From NCBI RefSeq assembly GCF_009455635.1, contig NZ_QPER01000002.1:248001-312000 (forward strand): 64,000 bases of DNA, given 5' to 3'. This DNA is from Paraburkholderia agricolaris (GTDB taxonomy: Bacteria > Pseudomonadota > Gammaproteobacteria > Burkholderiales > Burkholderiaceae). Positions 16,877 to 25,862 of this stretch are shown here, one piece after another. Each line of letters starts with the position of its first letter. The first letter of the stretch is position 1. Under the pieces are notes generated by a model. That model made no database searches and was not told the origin of the DNA. It saw only the letters and a list, made by a program, of their open reading frames with translations. Position numbers and translations under genes: made by a program.

Positions 16877-17776
16877 TCAGTCGTTGCTATGCAGGCTCGT
16901 ATTCAACCCGCCCCAGCGGGAGGAATCGGTTGGCAGTACCTCGACTGCACCGGTCTGACTGTTTCGACGAAATAGCAGGCCGGACTGACCGGACAGCTGT
17001 CTTGCCGACACGACAGTGCCATCGGGCATCTTCACCTTGGTACCGGCCGTGACGTAAAGACCGGCTTCGACGATACATTCGTCTCCCAGTGAAATGCCGA
17101 TTCCAGCGTTCGCTCCCAGCAGGCTGCGCTCGCCGATGACGTTCTTGCTTTTACCGCCGCCCGATAGCGTTCCCATGATCGATGAGCCTGCGCCGACGTC
17201 CGAATTTTTGCCAACCGTAACGCCCGGCGTCACGCGGCCCTCAACCATCGACTCGCCAAGCGTGCCCGCATTGAAGTTGACGAAACCCTCATGCATCACC
17301 GTGGTGCCACTCGCCAGGTGGGCACCGAGCCTCACGCGATCCGCATCGGCTACCCGCACGCCCTCGGGTACGACGTAGTCCGTCATCCGGGGGAATTTAT
17401 CTACCGAGGTCACCGTCAGATGGTGGTGCTCGGATGCCAGCCGGTCCCGGAGGTCATCGAGATTCGCAGGAAAAACGGCGCCTGCGGAGGTCCAGGCCAC
17501 ATTCGGCAAGAGGCCAAAAATGCCGTCGAGATTGATTTCGTTAGGTTTAACCGATCTCTCGGAGAGCAGATGCAAACGCAGATAGGCTTCCTCGGTCGAG
17601 ACCGGAGGGGTTTCGAGCGATTCGATCACGACATCGACGAAATCACCCGAAATGACGCCGACTTTTTCGGCGAGGCAACCGCGCTTCTTTCCGGCGCCAG
17701 TAGCGGGGAACCAGACGTCAATGGTCTTGCCTGTAGCCGTGTCGCGATACCTGTGGCCGGTTCGTTGAATAGCCAT
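16877..17776 (-). CDS. dapD: 2,3,4,5-tetrahydropyridine-2,6-dicarboxylate N-succinyltransferase, actinobacterial type
   Basis: A 299-residue acyltransferase of the left-handed beta-helix fold, which would succinylate tetrahydrodipicolinate in lysine and diaminopimelate synthesis. Motifs: AYLRLHLLSERSVKP, VDKFPRMTDYVVPEGVR, GTTVMHEGFVNFNAGTLG, SSIMGTLSGGGK and GLLFRRNSQTGAVEVL. These follow the mycobacterial/corynebacterial DapD very closely, whereas the usual betaproteobacterial DapD is about 275 residues and quite different. No other dap gene is nearby. It is therefore probably a second, transferred DapD, or an enzyme of that fold used for another acyl acceptor. Succinyltransferase activity is inferred from family. 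Confidence 0.88.
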   Translation of the reverse strand: MAIQRTGHRYRDTATGKTIDVWFPATGAGKKRGCLAEKVGVISGDFVDVVIESLETPPVSTEEAYLRLHLLSERSVKPNEINLDGIFGLLPNVAWTSAGAVFPANLDDLRDRLASEHHHLTVTSVDKFPRMTDYVVPEGVRVADADRVRLGAHLASGTTVMHEGFVNFNAGTLGESMVEGRVTPGVTVGKNSDVGAGSSIMGTLSGGGKSKNVIGERSLLGANAGIGISLGDECIVEAGLYVTAGTKVKMPDGTVVSARQLSGQSGLLFRRNSQTGAVEVLPTDSSRWGGLNTSLHSND

Positions 17777-17974
17777 CGAAGATTCCTCTTTCGAAATGTG
17801 GCGATTGATCTGGAAACACCGGCTGCGGAGACTATAGTTTGCAACCGGAGGCTCGGAGCATCATAGCTGAACGTTCGCCCGGTGCCGGCGGGTGACATAG
17901 TGTGAACGGCCGCTTTGGCGCGGCCCCCGAAAGACCCCTGACCATCTCTGACCATGAAAGAAAGGAGAGACCTC

Positions 17975-18463
17975 ATGCCGAGCCCTGAGCGAGTGCAGCC
18001 GGCTACGCTTGTCGACTATGTCTGGCGCGTGGTGCTTCGCCTCGGATTCCGGCTCGCTCGCGCCTGGTGGCACCTCCGGCGGCCTCGCCATGAGGGAGCG
18101 CTAGTAGCAATCTACGTCGGGCGGGCGCTGTTGCTGGTGAAGTCATCGTACCGGGCCGAATGGAATTTGCCCGGCGGCAGTGTCCGGCCCGGTGAGACAC
18201 CCGATGCCGCCGCGCAGCGCGAAATGGAGGAGGAGATTGGTCTCCCGTCGCACCCATTACGCCCCGCGGGCAGCGTCTGCGGCATCTGGGACGGGAGAAG
18301 AGACCGGGTGCACTTCTTTGAACTGCACCTCGATTGCATGCCCGAGCTGCGGCTCGATAATCGTGAGATTGTCGCCGCGCGTCTGGCATCGCCGGAGGAA
18401 TTGCACGGCATCGCGCTGACTGAGCCGGTCGCGGCGTATCTCCGCAAAGATCTCTGCTGTTAG
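17975..18463 (+). CDS. NUDIX hydrolase
   Basis: A 162-residue protein with a complete Nudix box: the stretch from GGSVRPGETPDAAAQ through REMEEEIGL satisfies GX5EX7REUXEEXGU. An N-terminal segment of about 40 residues (LVDYVWRVVLRLGFRLARA) is hydrophobic/basic and may contact membrane. The ATG at 17975 is preceded by AAAGGAGA, better than the ATG at 17954. It would cleave a nucleoside diphosphate linked to an unknown moiety. It is divergent from dapD, with about 200 bp between them. Confidence 0.9.
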   Translation: MPSPERVQPATLVDYVWRVVLRLGFRLARAWWHLRRPRHEGALVAIYVGRALLLVKSSYRAEWNLPGGSVRPGETPDAAAQREMEEEIGLPSHPLRPAGSVCGIWDGRRDRVHFFELHLDCMPELRLDNREIVAARLASPEELHGIALTEPVAAYLRKDLCC

Positions 18464-18651
18464 TTGGCCCTGTTCCTGTCACCCTTGTCTTTGTCGTGCA
18501 CGGTAAGCGTATGCGCACTGCCGTGGACACCTGTTCCAGGTACGATAGCGACCGGGCAGGTACAGTCCTTATCAGAGCAGAGCCGGCGCCCATGCTCTGC
18601 GTTGATCATTCAAGTGGACCGCAGGTAAGGCTGTTAGCAAACAGGAGAACT

Positions 18652-19770
18652 ATGAGAGTCGTTGTGCTAGGAGGGTATGGAAACTTTGGTGCTCGCATCT
18701 GCCGTGCGCTGGCCGGCGACTCAGACATTGAGCTCATCGTCGCCGCTCGAGACGAAGAGCGTGCAAGGGGATTCGCTGCCACGTTGCCGGGGAGCTCCCG
18801 CGCAGTTCGGCTGGATACATGTGCAGCAGAATTCTCCGAGCGTCTGGATGCCGTGGGTGCCCAACTGGTGATTCATACTGCGGGTCCATTTCAGGGGCAA
18901 GGCTATGAGGTCGCTCAGGCCGCCGCACGATCTGGAGCGCACTATATCGATCTCGCAGACGGCCGCCGGTTCGTGTGCGATTTCGCTCGCACCCTCGACG
19001 CCCCGTTCAAAGCTGCGGGGCGCATCGGCATAAGCGGCGCCAGCACCTTGCCGGCGCTTTCGTCAGCGGTTGTCGACGAACTGCGAGGCCGCTTCGCCGA
19101 CCTTCATTCAATCGACGTATGTATCGCGCCGGGCCAACAGGCGCCCCGCGGCGAGGCCACCCTTGCCGCAGTTCTCTCTTATTGTGGCGAAGGCGTGTCC
19201 GTGTGGCGCGAAGGTCAATGGCAGCAGTTGATTGGCTGGGCAAAACCGACGCCGGTGCATTTCGCTCACATGCCTTCGCGGCTGGGTGCGCTGTGCGATG
19301 TTCCGGACCTGGAGCTGTTTCCTCAGCGCTATGACGTCACACAAAACGTGATCTTTCGGGCGGCGCTTGAAGTCGCACTAACGCAGCGCATGTTCGGACT
19401 TCTCGCTGTGGTGCGAAGGTGGCGCCTGTTAAATGACACAGCCACGCTCGCTCGATGGCTGCATCGCACAGGACCGTGGTTTGACCGCTTTGGCTCCGGG
19501 CTTGGGGGTATGTTTGTTCGCCTTACCGGTGTTTCGCCGGAAGGCAAGCCACTGCAACTGGAATGGCACCTAAGCGCAGATAACAACCACGGTCCAGAAA
19601 TCCCTTGCATGCCCGCCATTTTGCTTGCGCGCAAGCTCGCTCGCGGCGAAGCATTTCCCGCAGGCGCGTTGTCCTGCATCGGTCTGCTACAACTCAGAGA
19701 GTTTGAGCCCGAGTTCGATCGTTGGGGCATCCGAACCGAGCTTGTCGAGCGGAGCGCCTCCGGTGAATGA
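18652..19770 (+). CDS. Saccharopine dehydrogenase-family NAD(P)-binding protein
   Basis: A 372-residue protein with an N-terminal Rossmann motif VVVLGGYGNFGARICRAL and AARDEERARG, followed by HTAGPFQGQGYEVAQAA and YIDLADGRRFV, typical of the Sacchrp_dh_NADP family. AGGAGAACT directly precedes the ATG at 18652; the frame upstream is only coincidentally open. Family members include saccharopine reductases and enoyl reductases. The C-terminal half does not identify which. No lysine-degradation partner adjoins it, although dapD is about 1 kb away. Confidence 0.87.
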   Translation: MRVVVLGGYGNFGARICRALAGDSDIELIVAARDEERARGFAATLPGSSRAVRLDTCAAEFSERLDAVGAQLVIHTAGPFQGQGYEVAQAAARSGAHYIDLADGRRFVCDFARTLDAPFKAAGRIGISGASTLPALSSAVVDELRGRFADLHSIDVCIAPGQQAPRGEATLAAVLSYCGEGVSVWREGQWQQLIGWAKPTPVHFAHMPSRLGALCDVPDLELFPQRYDVTQNVIFRAALEVALTQRMFGLLAVVRRWRLLNDTATLARWLHRTGPWFDRFGSGLGGMFVRLTGVSPEGKPLQLEWHLSADNNHGPEIPCMPAILLARKLARGEAFPAGALSCIGLLQLREFEPEFDRWGIRTELVERSASGE

Positions 19771-19867
19771 GCGCTCCTCAGTCAGGCTATTTTTTGACCT
19801 CGAGGCAAAAAACTCGATGTATGCGGTGTGCGCTGCAAGATCGTAGTTAACACCGGCGGATTCAAAC

Positions 19868-20803
19868 TCATCGAGATTGCTGCGTGAGCATCAGATTCAG
19901 GTTCTGAACCGCTGCGCCGGATGCGCCTTTGCCAAGATTATCGAAAACCGCGGACAACAGGACGTGCCCGTGCTCCATGTTAGGAAACACGCTTAGGCGC
20001 ATATCGTTAGTACCGTTCAGCACTTGCGGATCCAGTTGCTTCAAGACGCACGATTCGTGCAGCGGCAAGACATGTACGTGGGCCGCCTCGGCATAGTGGC
20101 GTGCAAGGCACGCGTGTAACGTAGCGCCATCCACGCCGGGGGCCAGCAGCCGTAACGCCAGGGGCACTGTCAGCACGATGCCCTGGCGGAACGAGCCATA
20201 CGCAGGGACGAAGATGGGACGCTGCGCGAGCCCGGCGTGCTGCTGGATCTCCGGGGTGTGCTTATGCGCGAGTTCCAGGCCATATACCAGGTAGGAAGAC
20301 GCGTTGCCGGCACCGTGCCCCTCATGCTCTTCCACGCCGGCACGCCCACGTCCGGAGTAGCCGGACACCGCATGAATGCTGACAGGGTAGTTGTCAGGAA
20401 TGAGCCCGGCCTGCAACAGCGGACGCAGCAAGCCAATTGCACCGGTCGGATAGCAACCGGGATTGGTAACCCGGCGTGCGTTCGCAATGCGCTCAGCCTG
20501 TCCCGCCGCCATTTCCGGAAAGCCGTATGTCCAGCCCGGCTGCGTGCGGTGGGCGGAACTTGCGTCGATGACTCTCACGGCAGGATTAACGATGGCGTCC
20601 ACCGCCTCGCGCGCGGCGGCGTCAGGCAAGCAGAGGATGGCGATGTCGCAGGCGTTGATGGCCTCTGCGCGACGCCGCGGATCTTTGCGTTCCGCGGCGG
20701 GAAGCGTGACCAGTTTCAGATCGGTCCGGTTGCGCAGCCGTTCGTGGATTTGCAACCCGGTGGTGCCTTGGTCGCCGTCGATGAAAACAACGGGTGAGCT
20801 CAT
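19868..20803 (-). CDS. argC: N-acetyl-gamma-glutamyl-phosphate reductase, short type
   Basis: A 311-residue enzyme that reduces N-acetyl-glutamyl phosphate to the semialdehyde in arginine synthesis. The NADP site is [14 protein letters not shown], the active Cys lies in [13 protein letters not shown], and [16 protein letters not shown] contains the substrate loop. The length of about 311 residues marks the shorter ArgC type, distinct from the 340-350-residue type usual in arg operons. The ATG at 20803 is preceded by AAGGA. It stands alone opposite a LysR gene, which suggests a conditional second copy. Confidence 0.93.
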   Translation of the reverse strand: MSSPVVFIDGDQGTTGLQIHERLRNRTDLKLVTLPAAERKDPRRRAEAINACDIAILCLPDAAAREAVDAIVNPAVRVIDASSAHRTQPGWTYGFPEMAAGQAERIANARRVTNPGCYPTGAIGLLRPLLQAGLIPDNYPVSIHAVSGYSGRGRAGVEEHEGHGAGNASSYLVYGLELAHKHTPEIQQHAGLAQRPIFVPAYGSFRQGIVLTVPLALRLLAPGVDGATLHACLARHYAEAAHVHVLPLHESCVLKQLDPQVLNGTNDMRLSVFPNMEHGHVLLSAVFDNLGKGASGAAVQNLNLMLTQQSR

Positions 20804-20901
20804 GCGTGAAATCCTTCGGTGACTAGGTTGTAGTAAGTAGCGCGAGCCCCTATGTTCCATGCACGGTTAGAATAGAGAAAGTTGAATTTCACAACGTGGA
20901 C

Positions 20902-20918
20902 ATTCAGTTTTTCTGAAT
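20902..20918. promoter_or_regulatory. LysR-type operator in the argC/LysR gap
   Basis: A perfect inverted repeat ATTCAG-TTTTT-CTGAAT, fitting a T-N11-A LysR site, ends 12 bp before the LysR start codon. It is well placed for autoregulation and for control of the divergent argC. Confidence 0.45.
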
Positions 20919-20930
20919 CTGGACGCCGAC

Positions 20931-21815
20931 ATGCGAGAGATCAGTCTGGACCGCTTGCGAACCCTGGTCGCCATTACCGACCATGGCTCATTTGCCGATG
21001 CGGCGCGTGCATTGCATCTGGCGCCGCCAACCGTCAGCCTCCACATCGCTGAACTCGAAGACCGCATTGGGGCTCCACTCCTGTCACGCAAGCGCGGACA
21101 TGTAAAGCCGTCGGCGATAGGAGAGGTGCTGGTCGAGCGCGCGCGTCGGCTGCTGGCGGATGCGGAGCAGGCGTTAGACGATATTCAACGGCAGGTGGAG
21201 GGGCTCGAAGGGCGCGCGCGGCTCGGTGCGTCGACCGGTGTGATCGCGCATCTGTTGCCACAAGCGCTTGAGGTGCTGCGCCAGCACCATCCCGCTATCG
21301 ACATTCAGATTGCGGTACTCACGTCGCATGAAACGCTGTCCCGACTGGCGGACGGAACGCTGGATGTTGGGCTGGTCGCGCTGCCTCAGCCCCCGGTGGC
21401 CGGACTCGTAATAAAGCCTTGGCGCCGCGACCCGGTAATGGCCTTTGTGCCGGCGCATTGGCGCTGTCCCGCCCGCGTCACGCCTGAATGGCTCGCCGCC
21501 CAGCCTCTCATTCTCAATGACGCGACCACGCGCCTCTCGCGTCTGACAACGGAGTGGTTCGCGACCGGCGGGCACCATCCTGCGCCGCGCATTCAGCTCA
21601 ACTACAACGACGCGATCAAGAGTCTGGTAGCGGCAGGTTACGGCGCAGCGCTGTTGCCACACGAGGCTACGACGCCATTGCCCGACAAGCGCATTGTCAT
21701 GCGTCCGCTGCGCCCGGCGTTGTGGCGTCGGCTCGGCATTGCGCATCGTGCAGGACACGTTGAGCGGTCCACGCAACACGTGCTGGATGTGTTGTGGAGT
21801 CTGCGATTGGCGTAG
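20931..21815 (+). CDS. LysR-family transcriptional regulator
   Basis: A 294-residue LysR protein. The HTH is ISLDRLRTLVAITDHGSFA, then HLAPPTVSLHIAELEDRIG and PLLSRKRGHVKPS. The effector-binding domain extends from about residue 90. It is divergent from argC with 127 bp between the starts, and an inverted repeat sits in the gap. It probably regulates the divergent argC; the inducer is unknown. Confidence 0.93.
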   Translation: MREISLDRLRTLVAITDHGSFADAARALHLAPPTVSLHIAELEDRIGAPLLSRKRGHVKPSAIGEVLVERARRLLADAEQALDDIQRQVEGLEGRARLGASTGVIAHLLPQALEVLRQHHPAIDIQIAVLTSHETLSRLADGTLDVGLVALPQPPVAGLVIKPWRRDPVMAFVPAHWRCPARVTPEWLAAQPLILNDATTRLSRLTTEWFATGGHHPAPRIQLNYNDAIKSLVAAGYGAALLPHEATTPLPDKRIVMRPLRPALWRRLGIAHRAGHVERSTQHVLDVLWSLRLA

Positions 21816-21892
21816 GCGTTGCCATTTGCCGCTGTCCAGCTTCGCTTCGCCGATGCTGGGACAGTGGCCTCATTGCACGCCCACGCGACATC

Positions 21893-23224
21893 TCAATCTT
21901 CCCTCGCCAGCCACACACCATGAAACCCGGCTGGAATCCGCGTCGGCAGATGTACCGTTGCGACCGGTCCTGCGGCGACGTCACACGCATCGAGTACGAC
22001 TACATCGCTGGTATCCGTCGCATGCCGATACACGCAACACAGCAACCAGCCATCGTCTTCCTGCGTCGCCTCACGCCGCGGCACAAAAACCGGTTCGCTG
22101 TTCTGATCCCCTGATGGCGGCTCATATCGTTCGAGCTTGCCGCTGTGCCAGTCATGCCGCACGATTCCACGGATCTCGAAAGGCGTCGGCTGCGCGGCCG
22201 CGTACAGGTACCGATATGGCTGACCGGTCGACTGCTCGTTGATCCGCGGCAGCTCGATACCGCTGTCACCGGCTTGCCCTTCGTGCACCACCCCCGAGCT
22301 CAGATCAATCCGGTATCGCCACAGCATCCCGAGCGGATTTTCTTCGAACGCGGTTCCGTCCGGGGTGAGCCGCAGAAACCACGGATACCGGACGACATCG
22401 AGGACGATCGTCGTCTCATCCATGTCGTACGCGTTGACGACATGTTGAATGAAGCACGGCGCAATCGTGAACCAGCGCATCTGGCCGCCGTGGCGCGGGA
22501 TCACGCCGAGCCGCGCGTCGCGTTCGTCATGCCAGCGCAACGGCATCCGGTGTCCGCGCGCAAGCATCGAGAAGTCGTAGGCAACGTTCAGATCGAACAG
22601 GATGCTGTGCGTGGCGGTAATCGCCAGGTCGTGCATCATCGACGGAGACTGCAGCGCAATCTCGACATCGACGATCGGCTTGCCCGTTGCATCGGCCACG
22701 CCATAGCGCAGGAATGGCGCATTCCAGTCGGCGCGGAACAGCACAAGCTCGCCGGTGCGCGGATCGATTTTTGGGTGGGCGGTCATGCCGCCTGTAATGC
22801 CCGGATGCCGGCGCGCCGGTCCGAGCGTATCGAGCGTTGGCGTGATTGCAAGTGGCGCTCCACCTTCGGCCAGCGCGAGTATTTCGTTTGCATGCCGGAT
22901 CACGTTGACGTTCGGATTGGTATCCGGCCATGACGTCGCACTCTCCGGCACGTGCGCGCGTGCCCATCGTTGCGTGCGCAGCCAGCGGTTGCGATAGCCG
23001 GTCGCGCGGCCGCGCTCGAAGGTGATTCCGTGAAGCATCGCGGCCTCTGGCCACCATGAAAGCACGCCGCTACCCTCGAAATGTCCCGACACCGGATTGG
23101 GGCCGTTGCGCACGAGCACGCCGTCGAGATCGTCCGGCACGGTACCCGTCACGCTGAGTTCGACGAGATCAATTTCATGTGCGACCGGCGCAATTGCGCC
23201 GGCATTCAGGTCAAGGGCTGTCAT
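21893..23224 (-). CDS. Carotenoid oxygenase-family protein
   Basis: A 443-residue seven-bladed propeller dioxygenase. The four Fe-binding His are visible in MTAHPKID, SMMHDLAIT, PCFIQHVVNAYD and the C-terminal PAGFHGVWL. The N-terminus GVLVRNGPNPVSG is also family-typical. Bacterial members cleave the central double bond of stilbenes, lignostilbenes or apocarotenoids. A stilbene-type substrate is plausible in a soil betaproteobacterium, but no carotenoid or lignin genes flank it. Upstream lie two TATCCGGGTA boxes that could be operators. Confidence 0.92.
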   Translation of the reverse strand: MTALDLNAGAIAPVAHEIDLVELSVTGTVPDDLDGVLVRNGPNPVSGHFEGSGVLSWWPEAAMLHGITFERGRATGYRNRWLRTQRWARAHVPESATSWPDTNPNVNVIRHANEILALAEGGAPLAITPTLDTLGPARRHPGITGGMTAHPKIDPRTGELVLFRADWNAPFLRYGVADATGKPIVDVEIALQSPSMMHDLAITATHSILFDLNVAYDFSMLARGHRMPLRWHDERDARLGVIPRHGGQMRWFTIAPCFIQHVVNAYDMDETTIVLDVVRYPWFLRLTPDGTAFEENPLGMLWRYRIDLSSGVVHEGQAGDSGIELPRINEQSTGQPYRYLYAAAQPTPFEIRGIVRHDWHSGKLERYEPPSGDQNSEPVFVPRREATQEDDGWLLCCVYRHATDTSDVVVLDACDVAAGPVATVHLPTRIPAGFHGVWLARED

Positions 23225-23257
23225 CGCAATCGGTCCGAAGTCGAAAGCGACAATTTA

Positions 23258-23293
23258 TATCCGGGTAAAATTATTGTCAATATTATCCGGGTA
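23258..23293. promoter_or_regulatory. Two direct TATCCGGGTA boxes in the carotenoid oxygenase promoter
   Basis: The 10-mer TATCCGGGTA occurs at 23258-23267 and again at 23284-23293, a spacing of 26 bp, within an unusually AT-rich stretch. Each copy is nearly palindromic around CCGG. This looks like tandem operator sites 34-70 bp ahead of the minus-strand start at 23224. The binding protein is not in the vicinity in an obvious form. Confidence 0.5.
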
Positions 23294-23323
23294 TAAATAA
23301 TATCCAACATCGGACCGAGGGTT

Positions 23324-23485
23324 GTGTGCCGCACGTCATGCGGCCGCCGTGGCGGTTTATTCGCGACCGCCGATGGCCACCCGGCGGCGCAGACCAGGGC
23401 GCGCTTCCCGCACGCCTGGATCCGAAGAGAAGGCCAGCAGATTTCGACACTGGATCTGTTTGGCGACAACTACGCATTGCGTGAG
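23324..23485 (+). pseudogene. Relic of a FAD-dependent aromatic monooxygenase (C-terminal end only)
   Basis: In the frame of 23324 the translation contains GHPAAQTRARFPHAWI and then [16 protein letters not shown]. The pattern of an arginine-rich RFPHAW segment followed by STLDLFG is the start of the thioredoxin-like C-terminal domain of phenol hydroxylase/PheA/MhpA-type FAD monooxygenases. Only some 50 residues survive; the FAD-binding part is absent and the frame runs on into the end of the LysR gene on the opposite strand. I read this as the stump of a deleted gene once controlled by that LysR. Confidence 0.55.
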
Positions 23486-24369
23486 AAACGCTGCCCCAGT
23501 TCGCGCAGCCATGTCAGAAAGGTATTGATGGCGGGGTCCTCAAGGCGTGCATTGTGGACGTAGCTGCAGTAGCGCCATGCAGGCAAGGCCGGCCCGTCGA
23601 ACGGAAACACGAGACGGCCCTCCTCGACATCGAGCGCTACAAGCGCGGTCGGGCCCATCGCAATACCTAAGCCGTCAATGGCGGCCTGCAGGGTCAAATA
23701 AAAGTGATCCAGTTGCTGCGAATGACGTGCGGCAAGCTGAGGGTTGCCGCACGCCGCAAGCCATTCGGCCCAAAGGCCGGGATAGGTTGCCGTGTGCAGC
23801 AGGGTGTGATGCGCCAGGTCTGAGACATGACGTATCGGATGAGACTCCAACACCTTGGGCGAGCACACCGGCAAGCGGACTTCCGACAGAAATTCGCTAA
23901 CTACGTACCCTGCCGGTTTCTGCTCGCCGCCGCGAATCGCCACATCGCATTCGTCGCGTAGCCTTTCGATCGGTTCAGCCGAAGTAGTCAGCCGGACTTC
24001 CACCGACGGATTGATCAACTGGAAGTTGGAAAGCTGCGGCAATAGCCATCGCAACGCGAAAGTAGTCGGCGCATTGACCCTGATGATCTGCTGCCGCGTG
24101 ACCCGGAGCTGTTCATTGGTGGCCAGCGCGATGCGGTCGAGCGCCGCCGATATCTCTGACAGATAAGTGCGTCCCGGTGCGGTCAGTACGACCCTTCGGC
24201 CGCGGCGTTCAAACAGGTTGTGTCCGAGCCAGGCTTCCAGTTGCCCCACTTGCCGGCTAACGGCCCCGTGCGTGACGCACAGCTCGTCGGCGGCGGCTGA
24301 AAAGCTCTCGAACCTGGCGGCGGCTTCGAACACGCGCAGTGCGTTTAACGGTGGCAGGCGACGTGGCAT
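23470..24369 (-). CDS. LysR-family regulator, GcvA-like
   Basis: A 299-residue LysR protein. The N-terminus [19 protein letters not shown] and the [21 protein letters not shown] place it in the GcvA branch; [13 protein letters not shown] follows. I take the ATG at 24369 over the TTG at 24375. It is divergent from purA, with 142 bp between starts, and its stop lies at the edge of a monooxygenase relic. Its original target could have been the lost monooxygenase or the purA-like gene. Confidence 0.93.
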   Translation of the reverse strand: MPRRLPPLNALRVFEAAARFESFSAAADELCVTHGAVSRQVGQLEAWLGHNLFERRGRRVVLTAPGRTYLSEISAALDRIALATNEQLRVTRQQIIRVNAPTTFALRWLLPQLSNFQLINPSVEVRLTTSAEPIERLRDECDVAIRGGEQKPAGYVVSEFLSEVRLPVCSPKVLESHPIRHVSDLAHHTLLHTATYPGLWAEWLAACGNPQLAARHSQQLDHFYLTLQAAIDGLGIAMGPTALVALDVEEGRLVFPFDGPALPAWRYCSYVHNARLEDPAINTFLTWLRELGQRFSRNA

Positions 24370-24511
24370 GGCCAATCTCTATGTGATTTTTCCTGACAAG
24401 CGTGATGAGTTTATATGCATTTTCGTGAGCACTATAGTCCCCTATATTCACCTGGTTGGCAGCAGATCGGGTTCTCGATCTGTTCAATTAAGTCACCAGG
24501 AAGACTACCGA

Positions 24512-25816
24512 ATGTCGAATGTTGTTGTGGTTGGCGCGCAGTGGGGCGATGAGGGGAAAGGCCGGATTGTGGATTGGCTTGCCGAGAAGGCGGACATCGT
24601 TGCCCGCTACAACGGCGGCCACAACGCCGGCCATACGCTTGTGGTCGACGGTCAGACGTACAAACTGGCGCTGCTTCCCAGCGGTATCGTGCGCGGCAAG
24701 CCGGGTCTGATCGGCAACGGTGTTGCCCTTGACCCGGAGGCGCTGCTCGCGGAGATCGACCGCATGGCCGCGCTGGGCATTCGCGTAACGCCCGAGGTGT
24801 TGCAGATCGCTGAAACGGCCACGCTTGTGCTGCCGCTTCATCGTGCGATCGACGCCGCTCAGGAACGCTTGCGCGCCAAGCCGATCGGCACCACGCTACG
24901 CGGTATCGGTCCGGCATACGAAGACAAGGTTGGGCGCCGAGGCTTGCGCGTTTGCGATCTTGCAGAACCCGAACTGTTCGCCGAAAAGCTCGATGCATTG
25001 CTTGAGCACCATAACGCGTGGTTCCGCGGCCTCGGTCTGGAGCCTTTCCAGCGGGATCCAATGTTGAGCGATCTGCTTGCCATGGCGCCAAGAATCTTGC
25101 CCTTCATGGGACGCGTCTGGGAGCAACTCGACAACGCGCATGCCTCGGGCAAGCGCACGCTGTTCGAGGGCTCGCAAGCCGTGATGCTCGACGTGGATTG
25201 GGGCAGCTATCCGTATGTGACGTCGTCGAGCACTGTCGCCGCTGGCGCGGCCAGTGGCACCGGTATCGCCCCTTCTCACCTTGGGCAGGTACTTGGCGTT
25301 AGCAAGGTCTATGCAACGCGTGTTGGCGAAGGCCCGTTCACGTCTGAAGTCGACGGAACACTCGGCGAGGTGCTCCGGCAGCGCGGCGGCGAGTATGGCG
25401 TCAACACCGGCCGCCCGCGTCGCTGCGGTTGGCTGGACACAGTGCAACTGCGGCAGAGCTGCAAGGTCGCCGGCATCAACCTGCTGGCGCTGACCAAGCT
25501 CGATGTGCTCGATGGCTTCGATTCGATCTACGTGTGCGTAGGCTACGAGCTCGACGGGAAGCGCATCGACTACATGCCGTTCACCAACGCCGGGCAGCAA
25601 CGCCTGCAGCCGGTTCTCAAGCGTTTTGATGGTTGGGACGGTTCGACCCGGGGTATCCGCTCTTATGGCGATCTGCCGCGTCAGGCCGCGGCGCTGATTG
25701 AAGCGATTCAGCAGGAGGTTGGCATTCCGGTGTCAGTGGTCACCACGGGCCCGGAGCGTGACGACGCGATTGTCTTGCGATCCCCATTCGCGGAAACGGA
25801 CGGCATGGCAATCTGA
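24512..25816 (+). CDS. purA: Adenylosuccinate synthetase, alphaproteobacterial-type paralogue
   Basis: A 434-residue enzyme joining IMP and aspartate with GTP to form adenylosuccinate. Signature [10 protein letters not shown] at residues 7-16, active Lys/His region [27 protein letters not shown], and the GTP-site TKLDVLDGF are all intact. The wording ([35 protein letters not shown]-like motif) resembles rhizobial PurA more than the standard Burkholderia enzyme, which has an N-terminal extension. Start at 24512 with AGGAAG upstream; the long upstream open frame overlaps the LysR gene and is ignored. Probably an extra copy, divergent from a LysR gene. Confidence 0.93.
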   Translation: MSNVVVVGAQWGDEGKGRIVDWLAEKADIVARYNGGHNAGHTLVVDGQTYKLALLPSGIVRGKPGLIGNGVALDPEALLAEIDRMAALGIRVTPEVLQIAETATLVLPLHRAIDAAQERLRAKPIGTTLRGIGPAYEDKVGRRGLRVCDLAEPELFAEKLDALLEHHNAWFRGLGLEPFQRDPMLSDLLAMAPRILPFMGRVWEQLDNAHASGKRTLFEGSQAVMLDVDWGSYPYVTSSSTVAAGAASGTGIAPSHLGQVLGVSKVYATRVGEGPFTSEVDGTLGEVLRQRGGEYGVNTGRPRRCGWLDTVQLRQSCKVAGINLLALTKLDVLDGFDSIYVCVGYELDGKRIDYMPFTNAGQQRLQPVLKRFDGWDGSTRGIRSYGDLPRQAAALIEAIQQEVGIPVSVVTTGPERDDAIVLRSPFAETDGMAI

Positions 25817-25862
25817 TCGACTCACGCCGGCGATTTCGATCCGGTTGACGGACTCTATTGAA

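Noticed and set aside
24167..24511. N-terminal extension of purA
   Set aside because: It overlaps the divergent LysR gene and its promoter; the family start and ribosome site are at 24512.
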